DNA of 64,000 nt. It comes from Prado023 sp963777855 (GTDB taxonomy: Bacteria > Actinomycetota > Actinomycetes > S36-B12 > CAIYMF01). The position numbers and the translations under genes were made by a program. The notes beneath the pieces are model-generated. The model was given only the letters and a program-made list of their open reading frames with translations. It was not told where the DNA came from and searched no databases. Shown piece by piece: positions 9,889-20,605 of the stretch (its first letter is position 1; each line of letters opens with the position of its first letter). The DNA lies in assembly GCA_963777855.1 (NCBI GenBank), contig CAVZRW010000005.1, positions 62,001 through 126,000 on the forward strand, in the 5' to 3' direction.

Positions 9889-11588
9889 CCGGGGTAGGCG
9901 ACCGAGCGACCTGGGCCGCGCTCGCGCCACTGCAGGCCGACATTGGCGAAGACCTGGGCGTCGTCGTTGGCCACCAGGGTGACCGCTGCCGGTGCGGCGG
10001 CCACACCGGCCGGCTTGCCCGGGGCACCCAGCGACAGCACCTGGCCGCTGCCCACCGCCACGCGCAGAACCTGCCGGCCCGCCCCGGCGGCCGAGCCCAG
10101 CAGGTCCACGGAGGTGGCGTCGCGCCAGGCGAGGTCGCTGGCCCTCTCCACCACCGTGTCGGTGCGGTGCAGGGAGCTGACCTGCAGCTGCCCGCCGCGC
10201 GTGGCCAGCACCCCCAGGTACGGCTCCCCTCCGGCGAGCACGGCGATGCGGGCCCCGTCACGGGCCAGCGCCACTGCCGTGACCTCGGCGTCGACCTCAT
10301 CCCCGCGCACCGGCACCTGCTCGACCGTGCCGTCGGCCTGCAGGCGCCGGATCCCCCCGCCCTCGGCGAACCACAGCTGGCCGTCGACGTCGAAGCTGGG
10401 CCCGCCGACGTCGCGACCCGGGATGCGCCGCTCGCTGACCCCCCGGTCCAGAGGCAGCACGAGGAGCGCCGAGGCGTCGGCGGCCACGGCCGCGGCGTAG
10501 CGCTGGTCCAGGGAGACCGCGAGGTCCTCGAGCGTGTCGGCGTCCGCGGCGGCGATCGGGATGGAGGTCCGGCTGGTGTCCGACACCCGCACGATGGTCG
10601 CCCCGTCCAGGGTGTAGGAGGCCAGCGTCCCCGTCGCGGGCAGCGAGGTCGCGTCCGGTCCGCGGGCAGCCCACGCCGCGCGGTCCATGAGCTCCGGTGC
10701 GCCGGGCACCTGGTAGGGCTCACCCCCGACGAGCAGCCGGATGGCGACCACCTCGGGGAGCTGGGTCAGGGTCCAGGTGAGCTGGGAGGCCAGGTCCCGG
10801 CGCTGGGTGTCGGTGGCCGACAGGGCCTGGTCGGTGAGCTCGACGACGGCCACCCCGTTGGTGACCGGGACAGCCCCGAGCGCCAGCGCGGTGCCCGGCG
10901 GCGCGCCCTGGCGCACGCCGGGGGCCAACCAGGCGGCCGGACCGGTGAGCACCCGTTCGGCCAGGGTCGTGGTCAGCGCCGGCCCGATCACGGGCAGCAT
11001 CCGCCCGTCAGGCACCAGCACGGAGCTGCGGGCCGAGGGGAAGTATGCCTGGTGGAGCCGATAGGCACGCCGCAGGTCGGCGTCGCTGATCAGCAGCCCC
11101 GGCGGCGGGTCGGTGATGCGCCACTCCGGCATCGAGGACGCCCCGTCCTGGACCTGCTCGAGGTGGAACTCCACCGTGCGCGGCACCGCCGGGTCGATCA
11201 GGGTCAGGCTGCCGTCCTCGGCCAGCTCCCCGTTGACGGCCAGGCGGGCCACGACCCGGCCGTCAGAGCCCTTGGACACCTTCAGGGTGCTCTGCTCGAA
11301 CACCGTGGTGGAGGCATCGGCCTGCCAGGACTCGGCCGCCGCCGTCGTCAGGTAGCGCCGGGAGATGGCGTGGTCCTGCTCGAGGCTGGCCCCGGACTCC
11401 AGGAACCCGCGCACGATCACGGCGGGGCTTGCGCCCTGGCTCGGGGGGGCGGCGATCACCCGGATGAACTGCGTGGACTCCCCCGCGTCGACCACCGGCC
11501 CCTGCTCGATGGGCCCCGAGGTCGGGACCGACGAGCAGGCCGCGAGCACCAGCGACACGAGGGCCACCAGCACGGGCAGCACCGGCAC
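9885..11588 (-). CDS. lpqB: Lipoprotein LpqB, MtrAB-associated
   Basis: Exported lipoprotein that in mycobacteria modulates the MtrAB two-component system. The 567-residue reading begins with a lipoprotein signal; the lipobox LAAC puts the lipidated cysteine at residue 18, followed by SSVPTSGPIEQGP. After the LpqB N-terminal domain comes a GerMN (sporulation/spore germination-like) domain, then a WD-like beta-propeller C-terminal half. It sits between mtrB and comF as expected. The start is uncertain. GTG 11588 has no Shine-Dalgarno, whereas an ATG at 11688 overlapping the mtrB stop as ATGA begins MSAPSR, as in some homologues, but is in another frame. A one-base error in the G/C runs between them would join the two. 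Confidence 0.92.
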   Translation of the reverse strand: MPVLPVLVALVSLVLAACSSVPTSGPIEQGPVVDAGESTQFIRVIAAPPSQGASPAVIVRGFLESGASLEQDHAISRRYLTTAAAESWQADASTTVFEQSTLKVSKGSDGRVVARLAVNGELAEDGSLTLIDPAVPRTVEFHLEQVQDGASSMPEWRITDPPPGLLISDADLRRAYRLHQAYFPSARSSVLVPDGRMLPVIGPALTTTLAERVLTGPAAWLAPGVRQGAPPGTALALGAVPVTNGVAVVELTDQALSATDTQRRDLASQLTWTLTQLPEVVAIRLLVGGEPYQVPGAPELMDRAAWAARGPDATSLPATGTLASYTLDGATIVRVSDTSRTSIPIAAADADTLEDLAVSLDQRYAAAVAADASALLVLPLDRGVSERRIPGRDVGGPSFDVDGQLWFAEGGGIRRLQADGTVEQVPVRGDEVDAEVTAVALARDGARIAVLAGGEPYLGVLATRGGQLQVSSLHRTDTVVERASDLAWRDATSVDLLGSAAGAGRQVLRVAVGSGQVLSLGAPGKPAGVAAAPAAVTLVANDDAQVFANVGLQWRERGPGRSVAYPG

Positions 11589-11684
11589 GCACGCGCGCCG
11601 CGTCGCCCCCGCGCGGGGGGCACCGGGGCGGGGGGCCCGGGCGGGGGGCGCCCGGTCCGACCCGGACGTTCCGGCTGGGGGCGC

Positions 11685-13217
11685 TCATCGGGACCCCGGT
11701 CGGTCCAGCGGCAGGCGCAGCGTGAATGTCGCGCCCTCGCCCGGGGCTCCGGCCGCGGAGAGCGTCCCCCCGTGGGCCCGGGCATCGCCGAGCGCGATCG
11801 ACAGGCCCAGCCCCGTGCCGCCGATCCGGCGCACGCGGGAGGGGTCGGCGCGCCAGAACCGGGTGAACACGCTGGCCAGCTCCTCCTGACTCAGGCCCAC
11901 GCCCTGGTCGGTCACGGCCAGCTGGGCCTCGTCGTCCTCGTGCATCACCTCGATGACCACCGGCCGGCCCATGCCGTGCTCGATCGCGTTCGACACCAGG
12001 TTGGCCATGATCCGCTCGACGCGCCTGGGGTCGCACCAGCAGACGAGCTCCTCGCGGCCGAGCACCTGCAGGTCGCTGCCCATCTCGTCGGCCAGCGGGG
12101 CCAGGGAGGCGACCACCCGTTCGACGAGGCCGCGCAGCTCGACCTCCTGGTAGTCCAGCTCGACAGCGCCGGAGTCCTGGCGCGAGGTCTCCAGCAGGTC
12201 GGACAGGAGCACCTCGAAGCGGTTGAGCTGGTTCTGCAGCAGCTCCACGGCGCGTGCGTCGTCAGTGGGCAGCTCATCGCGCTTGTCGTGCAGGAGGTCG
12301 GCCGCCATCCGCACGGTCGTCAGCGGGGTGCGCAGCTCATGGGAGACATCGGCCACGAAGCGCTTCTGGACGCTGGACATCGCCTCCATCTCGCGGAACT
12401 GGGTCTGCAGAGTCGAGGCCATCTCGTTGAAGCTGACCGCCAGCTGGGCCAGGTCGTCCTCCCCACGCACGCGCATGCGCGCCTCGAGGTGCCCGGAGGA
12501 GAACCGCCGCGCGGTCCGGGCGGCCTCGTGCACTGGGGTGACGAGCGTGAAGGTCACCGCCGTGGCCAGCCCGGCCAGGCCCAGGATGATGAACAGGCCG
12601 GCCACCGCGCTGGAGTTGCGCACCAGGGTCAGGGTGCCCTGCTCCTGCTCCAGCGGGAAGAGCTGGTAGAGCTCGTAGGGCCCGACCCCGCGCACGGCCA
12701 GGGGAGCGCCCACGACGAAGCCCGGCACGGAGCGACCGTCCGTGTAGTCGATCGTCGTGTAGGTCCAGGCCTGACGCTGGTTGCCGGCCACCATCTGGCG
12801 CATCTGCGCCGGCACCGAGGTCTCGCTGACCAGGTTGGTGCCGCGCTCCGGCGTGGCGCTCAGGCCGCGGGGTTCGGAGGAGAGCACGAGCACGTCGAAG
12901 AGTCCCGCCTGGGCTCCGCGGGCAGCCATGGCCGCGACCACCGCGTCGATGAGCCGCGAGGGGGGCGTGTCGGCACCCTGGGCGCTGCTGGCGTCCAGCA
13001 GGCGCTGGGCCTCGCTGCGCGCGGCGGTGGCCTCGGCCAGGGCACTGGCCTCCTTCGCGCCGAGGATGCCCTTGGAGATGTTGCCCAGCAGGGCGGGCAT
13101 GAGCGCCACGACGACCATCGTCGAGCCGAGGATGGTGCTGAGCACGACCCGGAAGCGCAGCGACCTGCGCCACCGGGAGGCCACCCAGCCGGGCAGCTGG
13201 CGGATCCGGCTGAGCAT
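11685..13217 (-). CDS. mtrB: Sensor histidine kinase MtrB
   Basis: Membrane sensor kinase for MtrA, controlling cell division and envelope homeostasis in actinobacteria. The 510-residue product has TM1 near residues 22-44, an extracytoplasmic region, TM2 near 202-226, a HAMP linker, a HisKA domain with VSHELRTPL (His293), and an HATPase domain with the N box, DQGVGL and GGTGLGLSI. The ATG at 13217 overlaps the mtrA stop (TGATG), so the pair is translationally coupled. The conserved order mtrA-mtrB-lpqB supports the symbol. Confidence 0.95.
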   Translation of the reverse strand: MLSRIRQLPGWVASRWRRSLRFRVVLSTILGSTMVVVALMPALLGNISKGILGAKEASALAEATAARSEAQRLLDASSAQGADTPPSRLIDAVVAAMAARGAQAGLFDVLVLSSEPRGLSATPERGTNLVSETSVPAQMRQMVAGNQRQAWTYTTIDYTDGRSVPGFVVGAPLAVRGVGPYELYQLFPLEQEQGTLTLVRNSSAVAGLFIILGLAGLATAVTFTLVTPVHEAARTARRFSSGHLEARMRVRGEDDLAQLAVSFNEMASTLQTQFREMEAMSSVQKRFVADVSHELRTPLTTVRMAADLLHDKRDELPTDDARAVELLQNQLNRFEVLLSDLLETSRQDSGAVELDYQEVELRGLVERVVASLAPLADEMGSDLQVLGREELVCWCDPRRVERIMANLVSNAIEHGMGRPVVIEVMHEDDEAQLAVTDQGVGLSQEELASVFTRFWRADPSRVRRIGGTGLGLSIALGDARAHGGTLSAAGAPGEGATFTLRLPLDRPGSR

Positions 13218-13903
13218 CAGGGCGGTCCCGCGCGGTACCCCACCCCGCGGACCGTGACGATGACCTCGGGGTTCTCGGGGTCTATCTCGACCTTCCCGCG
13301 CAGGCGCTGGACGTGGACGTTGACCAGCCGGGTGTCCCCGGCGTGCCGGTAGCCCCACACGTCGGCCAGCAGCTGCTCGCGGGAGAAGGCGTAGCCCGGG
13401 CGCGCGGCCAGCGTGGCCAGCAGGTCGAACTCCAACGGGGTGACCCCGATCGACACGCCGCCCCGGGTGACGCTGTGCGCCCCGAGGTCGATGATCACCG
13501 GACCGATCGACAGGACCTCGTTGGCGGTCTCCTCGAGCCGGCGCAGGCGGGCGAAGATGCGGGCGACCAGCTCCTTGGGCTTGAAGGGCTTGACGATGTA
13601 GTCATCGGCGCCGGCCTGCAGGCCCTCGACGACATCGAGGGTGTCCCCGCGTGCGGTGAGCATGACGATCGGGACCGTGGACTCCGCGCGCAGCAGCCGG
13701 CAGACCGCCAGCCCGTCGAGGCCGGGGAGCATCAGGTCCAGCAGCACCAGGTCGGGGGCCTCGCGGCGGAAGGCCGGCACCGCGTCCTTGCCGTTGTGGC
13801 AGAACACGGGGTCCAGGCCCTCGCTGCGCAGCACGATACCGAGCATCTCCGCCAGGTCCATGTCGTCGTCGACGACCAGCACGCGCCCCTTCACGCCGCA
13901 CAT
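13217..13903 (-). CDS. mtrA: Response regulator MtrA
   Basis: OmpR/PhoB-family DNA-binding regulator, an essential actinobacterial regulator of cell-cycle and wall genes. The 228-residue reading has a complete receiver (VVDDD acidic cluster at residues 11-14, phosphoacceptor Asp56 in LLDLMLPG, Lys in VKPFKPKELVARI) and a winged-helix domain ending in TVRGVGYRAGPP. The ATG at 13903 is chosen because it gives 228 residues and Asp56, the same as mycobacterial MtrA. A longer form from 13942 is possible. A GTG three codons further in is an alternative. Confidence 0.95.
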   Translation of the reverse strand: MCGVKGRVLVVDDDMDLAEMLGIVLRSEGLDPVFCHNGKDAVPAFRREAPDLVLLDLMLPGLDGLAVCRLLRAESTVPIVMLTARGDTLDVVEGLQAGADDYIVKPFKPKELVARIFARLRRLEETANEVLSIGPVIIDLGAHSVTRGGVSIGVTPLEFDLLATLAARPGYAFSREQLLADVWGYRHAGDTRLVNVHVQRLRGKVEIDPENPEVIVTVRGVGYRAGPP

Positions 13904-13958
13904 GGTCGCATCTGGGCACAGGGCTTGCCACGCACCGTCCACATGGGACGATCAGGAC

Positions 13959-15272
13959 ATGTCGCAGCAGCCACCCCCGCCGGGCCAGGGCGGGTGGACC
14001 CCGCCGCCCGGATGGTCCGCCGAGCAACCGCCGCCCAGTTGGGGCACGCCGCCCCCGGGCGCCCCCCAGGGACCCCCGCCCGCAGGCCCTCCGTCGGGGT
14101 ATCCCGCGCTGCCCGGGTACCCGCCGCAGGGCAGCGCGCCGCCCGGCTGGGGGTACCCGCCGGGCCAGCCCGCACCGGGCTACCCGCCGCCCCCCGCCGG
14201 CCAGCCCGGTCAGTGGGGCGCCCCGCCCGCAGGGGCAGGCGGACAGCCCGGGTGGGGGTACCCGCCAGCCGCCCCCGGTACTGATCCGTGGGGCCAGCCG
14301 GGCGCGTGGGGCGGCGTGCCGCAGGCACCCAAGCCGGGGATCGTGCCGCTGCGCCCGCTGGGCGTGGGCGAGCTGCTGGACGGCGCCCTGGGCCTGATCC
14401 GCAGCAACCCGGGCACGGTCCTGGGCCTGGCTGCGGCCGTCTCGGCGGTCTCGGCGGTGATCCAGGTCGTCATGTCCTGGGCACTGCTCAGCGCGATGGG
14501 CATCACCGACTTCGCCCCGTCAGCGGGCGAGCCCGACCTGACCCCCCTGATCGGGCAGCAGTTCGCCCAGGCCGTACCGGCCCTGGTCGTCGCCTTCGTG
14601 CAGGTGCTGGCCTCCGGCCTGTTCGTCGTCCTGGTCGGGGCCGCGGTGCTCGGTCGCCGCCTGGACGCCGGCCAGACCTGGGACCTCCTGCGCCCCCGGA
14701 TGTGGCCCTTGATCCTCGTGACTCTCCTGCTGTTCGCCCTGGGTGTGGCGTGGGCGGTGGTCACCGGTGGCCTCATCGCGCTGATGTTCATGATTTTCGG
14801 CCCGTGGGGCGCCCTGCCCGGCGCCCTGCTGGGCCTGGCCGGGGTGGGCGTGCTGGTCTTCGCCTACATCCGGCTGACGGTGGCATCCCCGGCCCTGGTC
14901 ATCGAGGGAGTCGGGCCGATCGCGTCGATGCGTCGCTCCTGGGAGCTGGTCCGCGGGTCGTGGTGGCGGGTCCTGGGCATCACGCTGCTGGCCTCCATCA
15001 TCACCGGCGTTCTCGCCGGGATCGTCAGCGTGCCGATCAGCCTGCTCGCCGCCGTCCTGACCGGGTTCAGCACCTCCCTGCTCCCGACCGTGCTGGCCAC
15101 CGGGCTGGCCACCCTGATCTCGGGGATCATCACGCTGCCCTTCACCGCGGCCGTGACGGGCCTGCTCTACACCGACCTGCGGATGCGCCGCGAGGGCCTG
15201 GACATCGCCCTGATCTCGGCCGGCGTCTCACCGACCGGGGACCCGCTGGAGCCCTACCGCCGGGTGCGCTGA
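13959..15272 (+). CDS. Proline-rich membrane protein, glycerophosphoryl-diester-phosphodiesterase membrane-domain type
   Basis: The 437-residue product has a disordered, Pro/Gly/Gln-rich cytoplasmic N-terminus of about 120 residues with repeats such as GYPPPP and GWGYPP. About six transmembrane segments follow, starting with the family-typical PLGVGELLDGALGLIRSNPG. This layout is common in actinobacterial proteins annotated with the membrane domain of glycerophosphoryl diester phosphodiesterase, but no catalytic domain is present, so enzymatic activity should not be assumed. It starts the operon that continues through DUF4129, DUF4350, MoxR and DUF58 and lies divergent from mtrA across about 55 bp. 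Confidence 0.8.
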   Translation: MSQQPPPPGQGGWTPPPGWSAEQPPPSWGTPPPGAPQGPPPAGPPSGYPALPGYPPQGSAPPGWGYPPGQPAPGYPPPPAGQPGQWGAPPAGAGGQPGWGYPPAAPGTDPWGQPGAWGGVPQAPKPGIVPLRPLGVGELLDGALGLIRSNPGTVLGLAAAVSAVSAVIQVVMSWALLSAMGITDFAPSAGEPDLTPLIGQQFAQAVPALVVAFVQVLASGLFVVLVGAAVLGRRLDAGQTWDLLRPRMWPLILVTLLLFALGVAWAVVTGGLIALMFMIFGPWGALPGALLGLAGVGVLVFAYIRLTVASPALVIEGVGPIASMRRSWELVRGSWWRVLGITLLASIITGVLAGIVSVPISLLAAVLTGFSTSLLPTVLATGLATLISGIITLPFTAAVTGLLYTDLRMRREGLDIALISAGVSPTGDPLEPYRRVR

Positions 15273-15278
15273 CCCACG

Positions 15279-15896
15279 ATGCTGACCCCCGACATCCCGA
15301 TCGAGCTCGGCCGCGAGCCGGCCCACCGCCTGGCCGTTGCCGAGCTGTCCGACCCCGCCTACCGCGCTGCGGAGCCCAGCCTCGTGTCGCGCGCCATCGA
15401 CTGGCTGGTGGACCAGGTCTCCCGACTGGTCGAGGGTGCCGGGGCGATCGCCCCCGGTGGGTGGCTGGGGATCCTGGGACTGCTGCTCATGCTCGCGGTG
15501 GCCGTCCTGGTGGTCCGGTGGCGGATGGGTCCGGTCAGCCGCTCGGATCGCGCGGTGGTGATGGTGGACCCGAGCACGTCCTCGGCCCAGTACCGGGCGC
15601 GCGCCGAGGAGTTGGCGCGCGCCGGGCAGTGGGACCTCGCGGTGTCCGAGCGGATGCGCGCGCTGGTGCGCACCTGCCAGGAGAGGGCCCTGATCGACAC
15701 CCGCCCGGGCTGGACCGCCGACGAGGTGGCCCGGGCGGCCTCCGCCGGGGTTCCCGGCTCCGTCACTGTGCTCGAGGAGGCGGCGCGCACATTCGACGAC
15801 GTGCGCTACGGCGGTCGTACGGGAAGTGCGCAGGCCTACGCGCTCGTGGCGCGCGCCGACGACGCGGTCGCCGCGGCGCCGGTCGTGGCGCGGTGA
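15279..15896 (+). CDS. DUF4129 domain membrane protein
   Basis: The 205-residue product has a single transmembrane helix around residues 62-80 (GWLGILGLLLMLAVAVLVV). A cytoplasmic helical domain follows, with the DUF4129 hallmark pattern (YRARAEELARAGQWDLAVSERMRALVRTCQERALI) and a C-terminal segment like FDDVRYGGRTGSAQAY. It lies 6 bp after the preceding membrane protein. The next gene starts inside its stop codon (GTGA). Members are regularly encoded with MoxR and DUF58 proteins; a role in assembling or regulating envelope complexes is inferred, not shown. Confidence 0.85.
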   Translation: MLTPDIPIELGREPAHRLAVAELSDPAYRAAEPSLVSRAIDWLVDQVSRLVEGAGAIAPGGWLGILGLLLMLAVAVLVVRWRMGPVSRSDRAVVMVDPSTSSAQYRARAEELARAGQWDLAVSERMRALVRTCQERALIDTRPGWTADEVARAASAGVPGSVTVLEEAARTFDDVRYGGRTGSAQAYALVARADDAVAAAPVVAR

Positions 15897-17097
15897 GCGC
15901 CGCTCCCGGCCCGGGCTCCCCCACCCGCCGGCCGCTGACGCCGGGCGAATGGGGCGACCCCACCGCGTGGGACCGGCTGCGACGCTGGCGCCCGACCCGC
16001 CTCGGCGTCGGCATTGGCGTGCTCGTGCTGGCCGCACTGGCCCTGCTGGTGGCCACCGTGCCCAACCGCGGCGAGGACCTGGATCCCACCGGTGTGGACC
16101 CGCAGGGCTCCCGCGCCGTGGCCAACATCCTGGCCGACCTCGGCGTCACGGTGGCCGACGTGCGCACCACCGCACAGGCGACCGACGCCGCCCCCGGGGC
16201 CACCGTGCTGGTCACCTCGACGCTGCTGCCCACGCCCGAGATGATCGACAGTGTGCTCGACGCCGGCCCGGCCCGGGTCGTGCTGATCACCCCGGCCCCC
16301 GGCGAGGGCGCCTTCGAGCGCCTGGCTGCCGGCATCCGCCTCACCGGCACGGGTGAGGACGAGGCGGTGGAGCCCGGGTGCGCCCGCCTCGAGGCCCGAC
16401 GGGCCGGCTCGACGACGCTGCCCGGGCTGCGCTACGACGCCCGGGCGTGGCCGGAGTCGAGCTGCTACGGGCCCCCCGAGTCGGCGGCGCTGGTCTTCCT
16501 CGCGGCCCGCGGCCCGCGACCGGAGGTCGTGCTGCTGGGCAGCGCCACGCCACTGACGAACGGGGGCCTCGACGAGGAGGGCAACGCCTCGCTGGCCCTG
16601 GGCCTGCTCGGGGCGCACGAGCGGCTCGTGTGGTGGCGGCCGGTGGCCACCGACCCCGCGCTGGCGGGTTCCACCCCGAGCCTGCGCCAGCTGCTGCCCA
16701 CCTGGGTCCTGCCGGTGGTCCTGCAGCTCCTCGTGGGGTGCGCACTGCTGGCCTGGTGGCGCTCGCGCCGGCTGGGCCGGCTGGTGATCGAGCCGCTGCC
16801 GGTCGTGGTCCCGGCCGGCGAGACCTCGGCGGGCGAGGCCCGGCTGCTGCACGCCCAGCACGCCCGCGGCGAGGCCGCCGGGCACCTGCGGGCCCGGGCG
16901 TGCGAGCGGATCCGCACCCGCCTGGGCCTGTCGGTCACGGTGGAGCCCCGGGCCCTGGTGGCCGCCGCGGCGGCCCGCTCGGCCCGGGCGCCCGGCCAGG
17001 TCGGGGCCCTGCTGTACGGTCCGGAGCCGGCGACGGATTCGGAGCTGGCCACGCTGGCCGGCGACCTGGAGGACCTGATGCGAGAGGTGGGCGGGGC

Positions 17098-17101
<4 letters not shown>
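15893..17101 (+). CDS. DUF4350 domain membrane protein
   Basis: The 402-residue product has TM1 near residues 38-57, a large extracytoplasmic DUF4350 domain with a GATase-like Rossmann pattern (GSRAVANILADLGVTV, TVLVTSTLLPTPEM), and TM2 near 265-285. A cytoplasmic tail contains LHAQHARGEAAGHLRARACERIR. The GTG overlaps the DUF4129 stop, and the stop overlaps the moxR start as ATGA, so these genes form a tightly coupled operon. Known only as a partner of MoxR/DUF58 genes; biochemical function unknown. Confidence 0.83.
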
Positions 17102-18051
<950 letters not shown>

Positions 18052-18052
<1 letters not shown>

Positions 18053-19490
18053 TGGTCCTGACCGGTCGCGCCGCGCTCCTGGCCCTGCTGGGAGCCGCGG
18101 CCGTGGGCCTGTTGGTCGCCGGCGGGGTGTCGGCGGCCGTGAGCCTGCTGGCGGTCAACGCCGTGATCGTGGCCGCGCTGGTGACCGACGCCGCCCGGGC
18201 CCGCACGACCGACCGACCTTGCGCTGACCCGCTCCGGGGAGGAGCGCGTGCGCCTCGGCGAGAGCGCGGCGGTGCAGCTGGGCGTGACCCACACCGGCCA
18301 GCGGCGGTGGCGCGGGTGGCTGCGCGATGCCTGGGTGCCCACCGCCCGCGCGACGGTGGCCGGCACGGGCTCGGACCGCGTCGCCCTGGACCTCGCGCCC
18401 GGCGACTCGCTGGCCCTGGCCATCGACGTCCGGCCGGTCCGCCGCGGTGACCGGCCCACCGACCGGGTGACGCTGCGCAGCCTCGGGCCGCTGGGCGTGG
18501 CCGGGCGCCAGCGCAGCGTTGCTGTGCCCTGGAGCGTGCGCACCCTGCCCTCGTTCGCCTCCCGTCGGCACCTGCCCTCGCGGCTGGCCCGGCTGCGCGA
18601 CATGGACGGTCGGCAGGCGATCGCGGTGCGCGCCCAGGGCACCGAGTTCGACTCGCTGCGCGAGTACGTGCCAGGCGACGACGTGCGCTCCATCGACTGG
18701 CGGGCCACCGCCCGGGCCAGTGACGTGATGGTGCGCACATGGCGGCCCGAGCGCGACCGCCGGGTTCTGATGGTGCTCGACACGGGGCGCACGTGCGCCG
18801 CGCGGATCGGCGACGAGACCCGCCTGGACATCGCGATGGACGCCGGGCTGCTGCTGGCGGCCCTGGCCGGGAGGGCCGGCGATCGCGTCGACCTGCTGGC
18901 CCACGACCGGCGCACCCGACTGCAGGTCAGCGGAGCGAACGGCCCGGACCTGCTGCCCCGGCTGGTCGACGCGATGGCCACCCTGGAGCCGGACCTGGTG
19001 GAGACCGACTACCGCGGACTCGTCTCGGCGGTGCTGTCACGCGAGCGCAAGCGGGCCCTGGTGGTGCTGTTCGTGGCCCTGGACCGCCCCGCGATGGAGG
19101 AGGGCCTGCTGCCGGCCCTGCCCGCGCTGACGGCCCGGCACACGGTGATCGTGGCCGCGGTGCGCGCGCCGGCGGACCCAGCCACCGACGGGCCCCGAGG
19201 GGGTTCGGGTGGGGACGGGTTCGGCGGCGGGTACGGGTTCGGGCTCGGCAGCTGGGGCGAGCTCCACGGCGGGCGCGGGCTCCACGGCGGCCAGTGGCCA
19301 GCGGGTGCGTCGGGCCGATCCCCGTCAGGTCTACGGGCAGGCCGCCGCGGCGCGCGCAGAGCTCGACCGGGCCCACCTGACCCACGTGCTGGCCCGCCTC
19401 GGGGTCCGGGTCGTGGATGCCACTGCGCAGCAGATCGCCCCGGCGCTGGCCGATGCCTACCTGGACCTGAAGGCCGCCGGGCGGCTCTGA
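18052..19490 (+). CDS. DUF58 domain protein (VWA-like), two apparent frameshifts
   Basis: Membrane-anchored partner of MoxR. Two hydrophobic segments at the N-terminus precede a beta-rich region. The DUF58 core follows (EFDSLREYVPGDDVRSIDWRAT, then a VWA-like fold starting at VLMVLDTGRT, in which the MIDAS serines are not conserved). The frame breaks near 18206-18219, where GACC is tandemly repeated, and again in a Gly-rich stretch between about 19190 and 19300. The third segment ends in the family-typical VVDATAQQIAPALADAYLDLKAAGRL spread over its last 26 residues. The Gly-rich linker before it is unusual for the family. Starts inside the moxR stop (TGATG). Confidence 0.85.
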
Positions 19491-19550
19491 CGGGCGCCTG
19501 ACCGCGGGAGCGTCCGTCTCCGGTCGCGGGCGGGGGTCGAGTCGCTCGCG

Positions 19551-20552
19551 TCACCCGGCCATGGGAGCCAGGTGGGTCACGCCGGCCGGGTCCTCGACGT
19601 CGCCGATCGCCCCTGCCCGCGCTCCCCGGCGCCCGAGGATCCCCACGTAGGCCAGGAACCCTCCGAGGGCGGCGGCCCCGATCCCGATCCGCGCCCACGT
19701 GGGCAGTCCCGAGGGGGTCACGAAGCCCTCGATCACGCCCGAGACGGCCAGCACGACCACCAGCCCCAGGGCGATCGCGACGGCCGCGCGGCCCTCCTGG
19801 GCCAGTGCCACACTGCGCGGGCGCGGCCCCGGGTCGAACCATTGCCAGCCCAGGCGCATGCCCGCACCGGCGGCAACGAACACCGCCGTCAGCTCGAGCA
19901 GCCCGTGCGGAGCGATGAGGCCCAGGAACAGGGCGCCGCGGTCGTTGGCCACCATCAGCCCGCCGACCAGGCCCACGTTGGCCGCGTTCTGCAGCAGCAC
20001 GTACGCGGCCGGCAGCACGAACAGGGCACCGGCGATCAGCACCAGGGCGCTCACCCACGCGTTGTTCGTCCACACCTGGGCGGCGAAGGCACCGGCTGCG
20101 TCCGAGGAGTAGTAGGCCTCGAAGTCCTGCTCGACGAGCTGGCGGATCTCCTCGGGGGTGGCGATCGCGGCCTGCACCTGCGGGTTGCGGGCCACCCAGG
20201 CGCCCACCGCCAGGGCCACCACGAGGAATCCGGTGGCCGCTCCGAAGGTCCACCACCGGGCCCGCCACACCGCCACCGGGAACCCCACCCGGAAGAAGTC
20301 CAGCAGGTCGCGCCAGGCCGGCACGTGCGCACCGGTGACCCGCGACCGGGCCACGGCGACCAGCTGTGTGAGCCGGCCCACCACGACGGGATCGGGTGCG
20401 GCACTGCTGACCATCGACAGGTGGGTCGCGGTGCGCGAGTAGAGGTCGACCAGCTCGGTCACCTCCGGCCCCGAGAGCCGCCGACGGCGGGTCAGGACCT
20501 CGAGCCGGTCCCAGGCCGACGAGTGCTCGCGGACGAACGCGTCGAGATCCAC
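19551..20552 (-). CDS. Stage II sporulation protein M family membrane protein
   Basis: The 333-residue product begins MDLDAFVREHSSAWDRLE, typical of actinobacterial SpoIIM-family proteins, with a helical cytoplasmic N-terminus of about 100 residues. Five to six transmembrane helices then include the conserved segments FVLPAAYVLLQNAANVG and LIAPHGLLELTAVF. In Bacillus SpoIIM acts with SpoIID/P in peptidoglycan remodelling during engulfment; here the family is almost always next to RDD-protein and MoxR/DUF58 genes and its job is unknown. The GTG start at 20552 is supported by TAGGGT exactly 6 nt upstream. Divergent from the RDD gene. Confidence 0.88.
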   Translation of the reverse strand: MDLDAFVREHSSAWDRLEVLTRRRRLSGPEVTELVDLYSRTATHLSMVSSAAPDPVVVGRLTQLVAVARSRVTGAHVPAWRDLLDFFRVGFPVAVWRARWWTFGAATGFLVVALAVGAWVARNPQVQAAIATPEEIRQLVEQDFEAYYSSDAAGAFAAQVWTNNAWVSALVLIAGALFVLPAAYVLLQNAANVGLVGGLMVANDRGALFLGLIAPHGLLELTAVFVAAGAGMRLGWQWFDPGPRPRSVALAQEGRAAVAIALGLVVVLAVSGVIEGFVTPSGLPTWARIGIGAAALGGFLAYVGILGRRGARAGAIGDVEDPAGVTHLAPMAG

Positions 20553-20558
20553 GCCGCC

Positions 20559-20564
20559 ACCCTA
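20559..20564 (-). promoter_or_regulatory. Putative -10 box (TAGGGT) of a leaderless promoter
   Basis: TAGGGT on the minus strand ends 6 nt before the GTG of the SpoIIM-family gene; no Shine-Dalgarno is present. Confidence 0.55.
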
Positions 20565-20605
20565 GGCGACATCACCCCCGGCACAAGCCCCGTTCCCCCA
20601 GCAGA

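Noticed and set aside
9858..13352. Long open frame of over 1100 codons on the plus strand
   Set aside because: Antisense to comF, lpqB and mtrB; composition is the His/Arg/Gly/Val pattern expected from the complement of high-GC coding DNA, with no family motif.
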